From assembly GCA_016744775.1 (NCBI GenBank), contig JADGDS010000003.1, positions 1-64,000 on the forward strand: 64,000 nt of DNA, read 5' to 3'. The notes below the pieces were generated by a model, which saw nothing but the letters and a program-made list of their open reading frames with translations, did no database searches and was not told the origin of the DNA. Origin of the DNA: Candidatus Marithrix sp. (GTDB lineage Bacteria; Pseudomonadota; Gammaproteobacteria; Beggiatoales; Beggiatoaceae). This document shows positions 7,256-15,568 of this stretch, piece by piece (the first letter of the stretch is position 1; every line of letters begins with the position of its first letter). Both the position numbers and the translations under genes were made by a program.

Positions 7256-8695
7256 CTACTTTGAAGGCTGTCGCCGCTGTGAAATTCTTTCATCAGCGGT
7301 ATTTCTCACTACGACTTCGTATAAAATCGCTTCGGTATTACCTTGTTTACGCAATATTCGCCCTAGGCGTTGTATATATTCTCTATCACTAGCACTGCCT
7401 CCTAGTATTATTGCTATTTTTGCTTTGGGTATGTCAATGCCTTCATTTAATACTTTGGTTGTTACAATTGCTTTGTAATTGCCATTGCGGTAATGGTCTA
7501 ATATTGCTTTACGTTCTGCGGCTTTGGTTTGGTGTGTTATTACTGGTATTAGGTAGTGTCGTGATATGCGGTAGGCAAAGCTGTTGTGTGCTGTGAAAAT
7601 TATAATGTGTTGTTTTTTATGTTCACTTAATAAGTGTTGCAGTATATCTAATTTTGCTTGTGCTTGAAATATTAGGTTTTTCCATTTTAATTCTGCGATT
7701 TTGGCACGACGCGCTTCTGCTTGATAGGCACTGCGACGTGTTAGTTCATGCCACCATGAGGAACCATGAGTTTCTCGTAAACGATGTTCTTGCACATAGC
7801 CTACATATGTTGTATATGCAGTTTCATATTCGATTTTTTCTTGTTCATATAATTCTACTAAAATACGTTGTGTACGGTATTGTGCTAGTTGTTCGCCTGT
7901 TAAATCGTCAATTTTTTTAAAATATACTACTGTTCCTACTAGTTCATTTAGTAAGGCTACTGGATCTGATGGATTTGCAAGTAGTTGTAATTGTTGGTTG
8001 GTATTGGTTTTTGGTTTGGGAGTGAATGGGCGAAAATTATTTTTTTGATTTGGATAGGTTGCGGTTAAGCCAAGGCGGTATGGAGCGGTACATATTAGGG
8101 CTATTTCATGCCATGAGGGTGCGGCTAAATGATGGATTTCGTCAAAAATCAATAATTTGAATTTGTCACCTAATGTTTCAGCATGTGCCCACGCGCTTGG
8201 ATATGTGGTGACGGTTATTGGTTGTAATTGTTTTTCTAAGCCATACCATGTGCCGATTGTAATTCCAAAAGCATTTTCTAAACGCGCATACCATTGATGT
8301 AATAAGTCAATAGTTGGTACTACTATTAAGGTGCTAACCTGTGTTTCTAATATGGCTTTTAGAGCTAAAACTGTTTTACCAGCTCCAGTTGGTAATACAA
8401 CGCTGCCCCAACATTCAGCGGCTATCCAAGCATCAAGTGCCTCAGTTTGATAGGCATGAGGTACCCAATTTTCTTGTAAATTTAAGGATAGAGATTCCCA
8501 GCGCGGGATTTGATTCCAAATATTATGTTGATAAAGCCAAGGGCGTATCAGGCGATAATCAACCGCGCGACAACGCCATTTATTTTGCAACCAGTGAAAT
8601 TGTTTAGGTGTTTCAAAATCTTGCCCTAAATTTTCTATAACAATTGTACCGCCATGAAAACGAGCGCGAGGGTTTTCTGAGGCGGTTACAGACAT
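7256..8695 (-). CDS. XPB/Ssl2-like superfamily 2 DNA helicase
   Basis: 479 residues. Motif I LPTGAGKT (residues 101-108), DEIHH (motif II), LGLTATY (motif III) and QRLGRILRKQG (motif VI) define an SF2 DEAD/DEAH helicase. The overall layout is XPB/Ssl2-like (COG1061): a short N-terminal domain of about 75 residues precedes the first RecA domain, and a mid-section rich in Y/E/R links the two. Prokaryotic XPB-like proteins unwind DNA in repair, sometimes with a Bax1-type nuclease, which is not nearby. Only five bases separate it from the DUF1566 gene upstream, so they may be co-transcribed. Confidence 0.85.
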   Translation of the reverse strand: MSVTASENPRARFHGGTIVIENLGQDFETPKQFHWLQNKWRCRAVDYRLIRPWLYQHNIWNQIPRWESLSLNLQENWVPHAYQTEALDAWIAAECWGSVVLPTGAGKTVLALKAILETQVSTLIVVPTIDLLHQWYARLENAFGITIGTWYGLEKQLQPITVTTYPSAWAHAETLGDKFKLLIFDEIHHLAAPSWHEIALICTAPYRLGLTATYPNQKNNFRPFTPKPKTNTNQQLQLLANPSDPVALLNELVGTVVYFKKIDDLTGEQLAQYRTQRILVELYEQEKIEYETAYTTYVGYVQEHRLRETHGSSWWHELTRRSAYQAEARRAKIAELKWKNLIFQAQAKLDILQHLLSEHKKQHIIIFTAHNSFAYRISRHYLIPVITHQTKAAERKAILDHYRNGNYKAIVTTKVLNEGIDIPKAKIAIILGGSASDREYIQRLGRILRKQGNTEAILYEVVVRNTADERISQRRQPSK

Positions 8696-8700
8696 AATAA

Positions 8701-9504
8701 TTAATGACTACGACGTACCGGTAATATATATTGTTTTGTGGTTTTGTTTTGAACAGATATTAGTCCATTTCTAGTTGCAACTGCTAATCCATTGGTTTCA
8801 TTTAGTGTGAATGGTGATGATACCCAGTATTTTGTTGATTGAATATCTGTAAATTGGTCGCGCCAATCGCTATGTGCAGAATTCTTATAAATTTGATTGC
8901 TCATAATTTGCCATTCGTATTTGGTTGGTAAACGCCATTCTCCAGATTGTGATTTGTCTGTTAGCCCGCAATCACCATTTTTCAAGTTTTGAGTGAATTG
9001 TAATGTTGTTTTCCAATTTTGAGCATCAAAGCAATTGCCAGTTTTTAACCAAGTTAAGCCTATATGATTGTCTGTAATGGTACCATCTCCATTATCAATA
9101 TAGCGTTCAAATGCTTTTCCAGTTCCTACTATTAATTGTCCAGATACCCAAGCCTTTTTACCGATTAATAAGTCATCTGCACTAGCATCAACATTGCCAG
9201 AACTGCTATCAATAATATTGGCATTGCCGCTAATTCCGAAAATTGTTACCCCAGTTTTGATATTGTCTGAGTTTAAATCTGAATCAATTTTTTCTAGTTT
9301 AGTTTCTTTATAATAACCTTCATAAATAGTACTAGTGCTATCTGATATTTTTTCTATAGGCATCGAACCTGTTTTCATACTGCCATTGACAATGGCGGTT
9401 TTGCCGCTTCTAATGTCGTCTGAGCTAGCGTCACCTCGAAAGAGTAGATAGCCAGTTCCAACATTTGAAAGAATTAAGATTAAAATAATAATGAACCAAG
9501 GCAT
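8701..9504 (-). CDS. Membrane-anchored DUF1566 (Lcl-like) protein
   Basis: 267 residues. An N-terminal hydrophobic helix (residues 3-22) anchors it. Next come short repeats of the type DDIRSGKTAIVNG and DDLLIGKKAWVSG, then a DUF1566 domain (RYIDNGDGTITDNHIGLTW, GEWRLPTKYEWQ) similar to the C-terminal domain of the Legionella collagen-like protein Lcl. Such domains occur on surface or secreted proteins; their function is poorly known. Its stop lies five bases before the helicase start, yet a functional link is not obvious. Confidence 0.8.
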   Translation of the reverse strand: MPWFIIILILILSNVGTGYLLFRGDASSDDIRSGKTAIVNGSMKTGSMPIEKISDSTSTIYEGYYKETKLEKIDSDLNSDNIKTGVTIFGISGNANIIDSSSGNVDASADDLLIGKKAWVSGQLIVGTGKAFERYIDNGDGTITDNHIGLTWLKTGNCFDAQNWKTTLQFTQNLKNGDCGLTDKSQSGEWRLPTKYEWQIMSNQIYKNSAHSDWRDQFTDIQSTKYWVSSPFTLNETNGLAVATRNGLISVQNKTTKQYILPVRRSH

Positions 9505-9522
9505 GAGTTTGTGTCTCCAATG

Positions 9523-10389
9523 TTATAAGCTATGTTTAAATAATAATGCAGTACCGGGTACTTGTACATATTCTAATACAGAATTTGTTATTTTTCTTGT
9601 AGTAGTGTTGGATTTTAGTATAGTATCATTTAATAGTTGTGATATATTTACAGATATACCGTAATAAATGTTACGTTCTTTTGGCTGAGTACCGGTACCA
9701 TCTGTAGGTTGATAACCTCTGGTTCCGTATCCAAAATCAAATTCTAAGTAACGTAAATATTTGTTTTTGTTTAACATCGGAATTCCTGATGCTTTTGTTA
9801 CTAATAAATAGGTTTGACCGGAATAATCAGCTACAGGATCGTAATCATTTAAGCGTCTGGCATCGTCAGATGGCCAATATTGAACTCTAATATCAAATAA
9901 TCGATCTAGTTTTGGATGTGATTCAAGAAATACACCAGCTCCAATGCCGAGTAAATTCATTGCTACATCTTCTGGACTAAAGCCGTATTGGTTGGTAAAA
10001 CCATCCATGATTTCAACCCCGATTGATAAAGCGGCTGATGTTAATCCTGCTAATTGGGCGGCTTTACGGCTATCGTGCCCAGCCCATTGGAAACCTTTGC
10101 TTAATAAACGTGTGCTTAGATAAAAGGAAAAGCCATGTCCTAATTTATCAGCTCCGCCATTTGGACTATCTTCACCAAACCAGCCTTCATGTCTAACGCG
10201 AAATTGTGATGAACTATCGCCCCACCAAGAAGTTACACCATAGGCTGTGGTTGCCAAAGCTAAACCTGATATTAGTAAACCAGTGCGATAAGGTTTGACA
10301 TCCAGCGGCTTAATTATTTCGGCATTGGCTGTAACTGAAATTAAGCTTGATAATAAAATTATTTTTGAAAATTTCTTTATGTCTATCAT
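9523..10389 (-). CDS. DUF2279 (YfiM-like) exported protein
   Basis: 288 residues from the internal ATG at 10389, which gives a good signal peptide (KKFSKIILLSSLISVTANA); an ATG at 10434 would add 15 residues and spoil it. The DUF2279/YfiM signature is present: ADKLGHGFSFY, then GVEIMDGFTNQYGFSPEDVAMN, with hydrophobic segments between. It is predicted to sit in the envelope. The C-terminal part (EFDFGYGTRGYQP) suggests an outer-membrane strand pattern. Function is unknown. It is transcribed with, or just before, the DUF1566 gene. Confidence 0.75.
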   Translation of the reverse strand: MIDIKKFSKIILLSSLISVTANAEIIKPLDVKPYRTGLLISGLALATTAYGVTSWWGDSSSQFRVRHEGWFGEDSPNGGADKLGHGFSFYLSTRLLSKGFQWAGHDSRKAAQLAGLTSAALSIGVEIMDGFTNQYGFSPEDVAMNLLGIGAGVFLESHPKLDRLFDIRVQYWPSDDARRLNDYDPVADYSGQTYLLVTKASGIPMLNKNKYLRYLEFDFGYGTRGYQPTDGTGTQPKERNIYYGISVNISQLLNDTILKSNTTTRKITNSVLEYVQVPGTALLFKHSL

Positions 10390-10620
10390 TTTTTTGATGA
10401 TGTTATAAGTAAGTACTAGTAGATATTTTAACATAATCGTAAATTATTTAGCCAAGGATTGAATAATTCCACTGAACTTATAGGAATGATTCTGCCTTTA
10501 AAACGTTTTTTGTTTAGCGGCGCGGTTAGTTATAATGTTGCATATTGAAATACTAGTGTTATAATAATATATTATTATTAATATTTTTAGTTTTAATATG
10601 ATATAGAGAGGATTTGAATT

Positions 10621-11211
10621 ATGAAACACTATTACATCAATTTAAGTATTTCATTTATCATTGCAATGATGATATTGGTTATATCTCCTGCTACTATAGC
10701 TGAAATTAAGCTAGATATGTTAGACTCAAGAGCTAACAATGACAATCTAATAATCGCCGATTCTCGTAGAAGGCGTCATCATGACAGAAGACCTAATCAT
10801 GGTAGAAGACCTAATCATGGTAGAAGACCTAATCATGATAGAAAACATGTTGTTCGTAGAAGACATAATTATAGAAGAGATTATTATGATAGATTGCCTT
10901 ATGATGATAGATGGGATGATTATGATAGAAGGCTTGATGGTGATAGAAGACCTTATCTCGGACATTCTGGAGATCACTGTTTCATAGCCACAGCCGTCTA
11001 TAATTCCCCAACAGCTCCAAAAGTAATGATTTTAAGAGAGTTTCGAGACCAAAAACTATTAACTACTTCACTAGGAAAAGGTTTTGTTAAGTTTTACTAT
11101 AAATACTCACCACCAATTGCTAACTTTTTATCAAGACATAAGTTTTTAAGTGAAGTAGTAAGAATTGCGTTTATTGAGCCTCTTGTTTGGATGGTTCGGA
11201 TATATAAGTAG
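10621..11211 (+). CDS. Secreted Arg/His/Asp-rich protein with CFI-box C-terminal domain
   Basis: 196 residues. A signal peptide (about 1-27) is followed by a strongly charged low-complexity part of Arg, His, Asp, Tyr and Asn. It includes three direct copies of an 18-base unit (10786-10839, RRPNHG). From residue 119 comes a CFI-box domain: HCFIATAVYNSP, LREFRDQKLL and FYYKYSPPIA. This domain is found at the C-termini of many exported proteins of Thiotrichales and other bacteria; its role is unknown. A ribosome site (AGAGAGGA) lies just upstream of the ATG. The low-complexity part could bind metal or polyanions, which is a guess. Confidence 0.75.
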   Translation: MKHYYINLSISFIIAMMILVISPATIAEIKLDMLDSRANNDNLIIADSRRRRHHDRRPNHGRRPNHGRRPNHDRKHVVRRRHNYRRDYYDRLPYDDRWDDYDRRLDGDRRPYLGHSGDHCFIATAVYNSPTAPKVMILREFRDQKLLTTSLGKGFVKFYYKYSPPIANFLSRHKFLSEVVRIAFIEPLVWMVRIYK

Positions 11212-11280
11212 ATGATTGATGGTTAATTTCATTTGCAATGTGTGTACAATTCCTTAAAACGCAGGTTTTTTGCCTTGATT

Positions 11281-11340
11281 AGATCTGACAGGTCTAGAAT
11301 CTTTTAATTTATTTTGTCGGGTATTAGACCTGTCAGGTCT
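11281..11340. repeat. CCTGTCAGGT-family palindrome, copy 1
   Basis: AGATCTGACAGGTCT (11281-11295) and AGACCTGTCAGGTCT (11326-11340) are arms 30 bases apart, and each arm is itself nearly palindromic. It lies between the 3' ends of the CFI-box gene and glnE, and could end both transcripts. Confidence 0.85.
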
Positions 11341-11369
11341 TTGCACTTAAAATCTTGATCAATAAGTCT

Positions 11370-14012
11370 TTAAAACAAATAAACCTCCCACAATTTCCCA
11401 ACCGCTTCTCTATGCTCAACATATTTATCATCTGCAACCAGAGCCTTTTTATTTTGCAACACCAATTGGTGTGTAGCAGCACGATATATTTTATAGGCTT
11501 CACTTAGTTGCTTTGTAGCTTGTTCTTCAAATAGTTGATGTTTTGCAAGTAGTTGTAGTGATGGTAATACTCCTGTTGTCTCTAGTAAGTCTGGGTATTC
11601 TGATGCCCAACGTAGTACGCCGTATTGTACTAAAAATTCTATGTCAACTATGCCGCCTTTTCCTTGTTTTAAATCAAATTGTTTGCCGCTTTTGTCTAAT
11701 TGTTGGCGCATTTTGTCGCGCATTTCTATAATTGCTGGTTTTAATTTTTCTATGTCACGGGGTTGGCTTAGTATTTTACGGCGGATTTGTTCAAATTTTG
11801 CCATTGTTTCAGTGTCACCAGCTATGGCTCGGGAACGTACTAGGGCTTGGTGTTCCCATATCCATGCGTCTTCTTGTTGGTATCTTTCAAAGGATTTTAG
11901 GCTGTGTACTAATAAGCCAGATGCACCGTTGGGGCGTAATCGTGAGTCTATTTCGTATAATACTCCTGCTGATGTGTTGGTGCTTATAATATGAATCAGG
12001 CGTTGTGCTAGGCGTAGAAAGAATATGTTATGATCTAATGGTTTATTTCCATCTGTGCTTACTGATTTATCCTTATGATCGTATAAAAATACTAAGTCTA
12101 AATCTGAGCCATAGCTTAATTCTATTCCTCCAGCCTTGCCATAAGCTACTACACAAAATCCTACTTTTTCTTTTAATTGTCCATGTTTTTGATGGAGATA
12201 ATCTTTGGCTATTTTTAAGGAATGCTTTACTAATATGTTTGCTAGAACTGTTAAATAATCACTGGTTACTTCTATGTTGAACTTGCCTGATAGTTCTCCG
12301 GCTGCTATATGTAATACATGGGCGCGTTTGAATTGGCGCAAACTATCCATTTGCATTTCTAAGTCGTCAGCAGGCAATTGTATATCGAATTTGTCTGGTT
12401 TGAAGTTGCGTTCGTCTAGTAGTTCGTCTAGTAATATCGGATAACGAGTAATTTGTTCTGTAATCCATGCACTTTCGGCGCAGAAATGTATTAATTTCTT
12501 TAAAACTTGTGGGCGTTCTATTAATAAACTGAGATAAACTGTACGTTGTGCTATTGCTTCAAGGAATTTTAAGGCGCGATCTATGGCTTCATATTGATTG
12601 TCTTGTTCAACAGCGGCAGCTATTAGTAGTGGAATTAAAACATCTACTTTGTCTCGTCCATTTTTGCTTAGTTTGTTGATTCGAGCAGAGTTTAATAGTT
12701 GTTCTAATTGTTTAGTTATTACTTCTGCTTCATCTAATTTATTTATTAATTGCCAATGATCAATTGTTTCTGTTTTAGGAGTAACTGGAGCAATAATTTC
12801 GGTAAATATTGCTCGTACTTGTTGTTGATGATGTTGTAGTTGAGTCAGAAATTCTGACCAAGTTGAATAGCCCATACTGTAAGCTAAACGCTTTTGATTA
12901 GCTTCATCTGTTGGTAAGGCTTGAGTTTGTCTATCGTCAATTTCTTGTAAGTGATTTTCGCTTAGACGTAAAAAATAATAGGCTTCACGTAAGCGATCAA
13001 TTACTTCTTTAGGTAATAATTGGTGTTTTTCTAGTTGCTTTAAGGTGGTTAGTAAATTACGTTGTTGTAAATCTACTAATCGCCCACCGCGTATTAATTG
13101 AAATACTTGACAAATAAATTCAACTTCACGAATACCGCCTCTGCCTAATTTTAGGTTATCTGTCATGCCTTTACGATTAGCTTCTTGATCAATTTTAGCT
13201 TTCAGATTACGTAAAGATTCAAAGGCATTAAAATCTAAATAGCGGCGATAAATGAAGGGGCGTAGGCTAGTGAGTATGGATGAATCACCAACAACTGTTC
13301 GTGCTTTTACTAAGGCATAACGTTCCCAGTCGCGAGCATGAGATTGATAATAATCTTCCATTGCGGCAAAGTTAGTGACTAATGGTCCACTTTCACCAAA
13401 TGGTCTGAGGCGCATATCGACTCTAAATACAAAACCATCGGCGGTGATTTGATTTAGTGCCGTGATTAATTTTTGCCCTAAACGTAGGAAAAATTCTTGA
13501 TGACTACGCGCACGCTTGACACCAACAGTTTCACCAGTTTCAGGATAGGCAAAAATCAGATCAATATCTGAAGAAAAGTTTAATTCTTGCCCACCAAGTT
13601 TACCTAATGCTAGTACGGTCATAGACATAGGAGTGTCGTTATGATAAGGCGTACCTAGTTGAGCAGTGAGACGTGGATAAAGCCAATTAAGTGCGGCTTC
13701 TATCATAGCATCTGCTAAATCTGATAATGATTTTAAGGTTTCTTTCAAATCAGCCCAAGCGGCTATATCGCGCCAAGCAATACGTACCATTTCGCGCTGC
13801 CGATACAAACGCAAAATTTGCATTAAAGTGGCTTCATCATCAACATCAGATAATTGAGAAACAAGCCGTACAGAATAATCAATATGGTCAGATAATAAAT
13901 CGCCGGTTTCAATTAAATCATTGTATAAATCAGGATTTTGCTGACAATGTTTGGCGACAAAGGGGCTGCATTGCCAGACTTTTTCTTGGCTGTCGAGAAT
14001 GGTTTTATTCAT
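11370..14012 (-). CDS. glnE: Glutamine synthetase adenylyltransferase/deadenylase
   Basis: 880 residues, somewhat shorter than E. coli GlnE (946), mostly at the N-terminus. Two nucleotidyltransferase domains are clear: LGKLGGQELNFSSDIDLIF in the first half (deadenylase) and YGKAGGIELSYGSDLDLVF in the second (adenylylase). Each is followed by a PII-uridylyl-transferase-associated helical region (GRGGIREVEFICQ and GKGGIVDIEFLVQ). It adds AMP to, or removes it from, glutamine synthetase in response to PII and glutamine. A three-base gap separates it from the small membrane-protein gene upstream, so they are probably one transcript. Confidence 0.96.
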   Translation of the reverse strand: MNKTILDSQEKVWQCSPFVAKHCQQNPDLYNDLIETGDLLSDHIDYSVRLVSQLSDVDDEATLMQILRLYRQREMVRIAWRDIAAWADLKETLKSLSDLADAMIEAALNWLYPRLTAQLGTPYHNDTPMSMTVLALGKLGGQELNFSSDIDLIFAYPETGETVGVKRARSHQEFFLRLGQKLITALNQITADGFVFRVDMRLRPFGESGPLVTNFAAMEDYYQSHARDWERYALVKARTVVGDSSILTSLRPFIYRRYLDFNAFESLRNLKAKIDQEANRKGMTDNLKLGRGGIREVEFICQVFQLIRGGRLVDLQQRNLLTTLKQLEKHQLLPKEVIDRLREAYYFLRLSENHLQEIDDRQTQALPTDEANQKRLAYSMGYSTWSEFLTQLQHHQQQVRAIFTEIIAPVTPKTETIDHWQLINKLDEAEVITKQLEQLLNSARINKLSKNGRDKVDVLIPLLIAAAVEQDNQYEAIDRALKFLEAIAQRTVYLSLLIERPQVLKKLIHFCAESAWITEQITRYPILLDELLDERNFKPDKFDIQLPADDLEMQMDSLRQFKRAHVLHIAAGELSGKFNIEVTSDYLTVLANILVKHSLKIAKDYLHQKHGQLKEKVGFCVVAYGKAGGIELSYGSDLDLVFLYDHKDKSVSTDGNKPLDHNIFFLRLAQRLIHIISTNTSAGVLYEIDSRLRPNGASGLLVHSLKSFERYQQEDAWIWEHQALVRSRAIAGDTETMAKFEQIRRKILSQPRDIEKLKPAIIEMRDKMRQQLDKSGKQFDLKQGKGGIVDIEFLVQYGVLRWASEYPDLLETTGVLPSLQLLAKHQLFEEQATKQLSEAYKIYRAATHQLVLQNKKALVADDKYVEHREAVGKLWEVYLF

Positions 14013-14014
14013 TT

Positions 14015-14434
14015 TTAATTTGTGCCTAAATGAACTCTTAGTTGGCGAAAAATTCGCATATCTAAAGTATCTGGAAAAATAATCATGGCTTTTTTTACAT
14101 TACTGATTTTTATTACCACTAATTGTGGGCTATAATAGCTAGAGGCTATTTTGACTTCAATGCCAGATTTTAAAAATACCCTTAAACGATTTTCTTGTTC
14201 GTCATAACGTATGGTGCAGCCATATAGAGGATGATTATGTAATAATAAATAATTATCTTTGCTATATTTTGTACTTAATAAAATTATAATAGCCAAAGAT
14301 AATTTTATTAAGAATGCTAAGGCTAAAGGTATCAATAATAAAATCGCGCCTCCATGTATTATTATTAATAATAATGCAAAGCGTTTAGAAAAACGTGGCT
14401 CAAGACGTAATGGGGTGTTAAAATACATAAACAT
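14015..14434 (-). CDS. YgfX/CptA-like membrane protein
   Basis: 139 residues. An N-terminal LRLEPRFSKRFALLLIIIHGG and two membrane helices are followed by a cytoplasmic domain ending PDTLDMRIFRQLRVHL. That pattern fits YgfX (CptA), described in E. coli as the toxin-like partner of SdhE/YgfY. No sdhE lies next to it here; it precedes glnE by three bases on the same strand. The match rests on layout and short motifs. Confidence 0.65.
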   Translation of the reverse strand: MFMYFNTPLRLEPRFSKRFALLLIIIHGGAILLLIPLALAFLIKLSLAIIILLSTKYSKDNYLLLHNHPLYGCTIRYDEQENRLRVFLKSGIEVKIASSYYSPQLVVIKISNVKKAMIIFPDTLDMRIFRQLRVHLGTN

Positions 14435-14458
14435 TCATTTAATTCAGAGGATTCAAGA

Positions 14459-14902
14459 GTGGATTCACCTATTGTTATCAGTTTATTAAATTCTCGTATT
14501 GCTGTAGCAATTGCAGTTTTTATAACTATATATTTATCATTTTTATTAATTCGTTTATTCGCAGATTTTTTTTTAGTCACCATTGCAATTGGAAGTGCTT
14601 TCTTAGTTTATCAAATAGCTGATCCAGATTGGTATGCTATTTATACAACGATATTAACAGAAACTCCTTTATTAAAAGATATGTTTAGTAGCCAGTTACC
14701 TGTTCCTGCTGATCCTGCAACTATTTTATCTATAGCTAGTATAGTTACTATTTTGGCAATTATAATTTCTCTGCCATTTTTGCCGTTTTCAGCAACTTAC
14801 CGTGTTTTATTAGGTATTGAGTTACCGGCTTTTAAACGAAAAGAAAACAAGGTACGTCATTGGATTCAGCAAGAAATCCGTAAATTTTTGAAAAACGAAT
14901 AG
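14459..14902 (+). CDS. Membrane protein of unknown function
   Basis: 147 residues. Hydrophobic segments lie at about 12-30, 34-52 and 90-112. The tail is basic (KRKENKVRHWIQQEIRKFLKNE in part). I do not recognise the family. It begins 24 bases from the divergent YgfX-like gene and ends three bases before the hisH ATG, so it is probably co-transcribed with hisH. No enzyme motif is visible. Confidence 0.6.
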   Translation: MDSPIVISLLNSRIAVAIAVFITIYLSFLLIRLFADFFLVTIAIGSAFLVYQIADPDWYAIYTTILTETPLLKDMFSSQLPVPADPATILSIASIVTILAIIISLPFLPFSATYRVLLGIELPAFKRKENKVRHWIQQEIRKFLKNE

Positions 14903-14905
14903 TGT

Positions 14906-15517
14906 ATGAAAACTGTAGTAGTTATTGATTATGGCATGAGCAATTTACGCTCTGTTAGTAAGGCTTTAGAACATGTTGCTGGAAATAATTGGCAAGTTCA
15001 AGTTAGTGATCAAGCAGATGTGATTCTGCACGCTGATAAAGTTGTGTTTCCCGGGCAAGGTGCGATTGGTCAGTGTATGCACTTATTAAAAGAAAGTCAA
15101 TTGTTAGATGTAATTCAGCAGTCTGTTGAGGAAAAACCATTTTTAGGTATTTGTCTGGGTTTGCAAACCTTATTAACGCGCAGTGAAGAAAATGGTGGTA
15201 CTGCTGGATTTGATGTGATTGCTGGTACAGTAAGACATTTTACCAAGTCTCCAGAGTATAAAATACCTCATATGGGTTGGAATCAAGTTTCACAACAAGC
15301 CCATCCTTTATGGAATGGTATTCCTGATAACAGCCGCTTTTATTTTGTACATAGTTATTATGTTGATTTGGTAGATGTAATGGCTGGTACAACTGCTTAT
15401 GGCGGGGTTAATTTTGCATCAGCAGTGGCAAAAGATAATGTGTTTGCTGTGCAATTTCATCCAGAAAAAAGCCAAGATGTTGGCTTGAAGTTGTTAGAAA
15501 ATTTTTTAAATTGGTAA
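14906..15517 (+). CDS. hisH: Imidazole glycerol phosphate synthase, glutaminase subunit
   Basis: 203 residues, a class I glutamine amidotransferase. The nucleophile is C83 in FLGICLGLQ, and the His-Glu pair is in VQFHPEKSQ. HisH passes ammonia to HisF in histidine synthesis. The usual neighbours hisB, hisA and hisF are absent, so the his genes are scattered in this genome. It follows the small membrane protein by three bases. The oxyanion-strand motif FPGQGAIGQCM differs slightly from the common FPGVGAFGDCM. Confidence 0.93.
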   Translation: MKTVVVIDYGMSNLRSVSKALEHVAGNNWQVQVSDQADVILHADKVVFPGQGAIGQCMHLLKESQLLDVIQQSVEEKPFLGICLGLQTLLTRSEENGGTAGFDVIAGTVRHFTKSPEYKIPHMGWNQVSQQAHPLWNGIPDNSRFYFVHSYYVDLVDVMAGTTAYGGVNFASAVAKDNVFAVQFHPEKSQDVGLKLLENFLNW

Positions 15518-15526
15518 TTCTTTCAA

Positions 15527-15559
15527 AGACCTGACAGGTTTTAAAAACCTGTCAGGTCT
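15527..15559. repeat. CCTGTCAGGT-family palindrome, copy 2
   Basis: AGACCTGACAGGTTTT and AAAACCTGTCAGGTCT form a perfect hairpin with almost no loop. It lies between the 3' ends of hisH and gspE and fits a bidirectional terminator. Confidence 0.9.
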
Positions 15560-15568
15560 AATATTGAG

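Noticed and set aside
7411-7920. Open frames on the plus strand within the helicase gene
   Set aside because: They are antisense to a well-supported helicase with all its motifs, consist mainly of Leu, Val, Cys and Phe, and have no ribosome sites.
10747-10987. Open frames on both strands across the CFI-box low-complexity tract
   Set aside because: They arise from the short-period repeats (Ile/Met/Ser or Met/Ile/Glu runs) and not from protein-coding selection.
11543-12280. Plus-strand frames within glnE
   Set aside because: Antisense shadows of a full-length conserved gene, with no recognisable domain.
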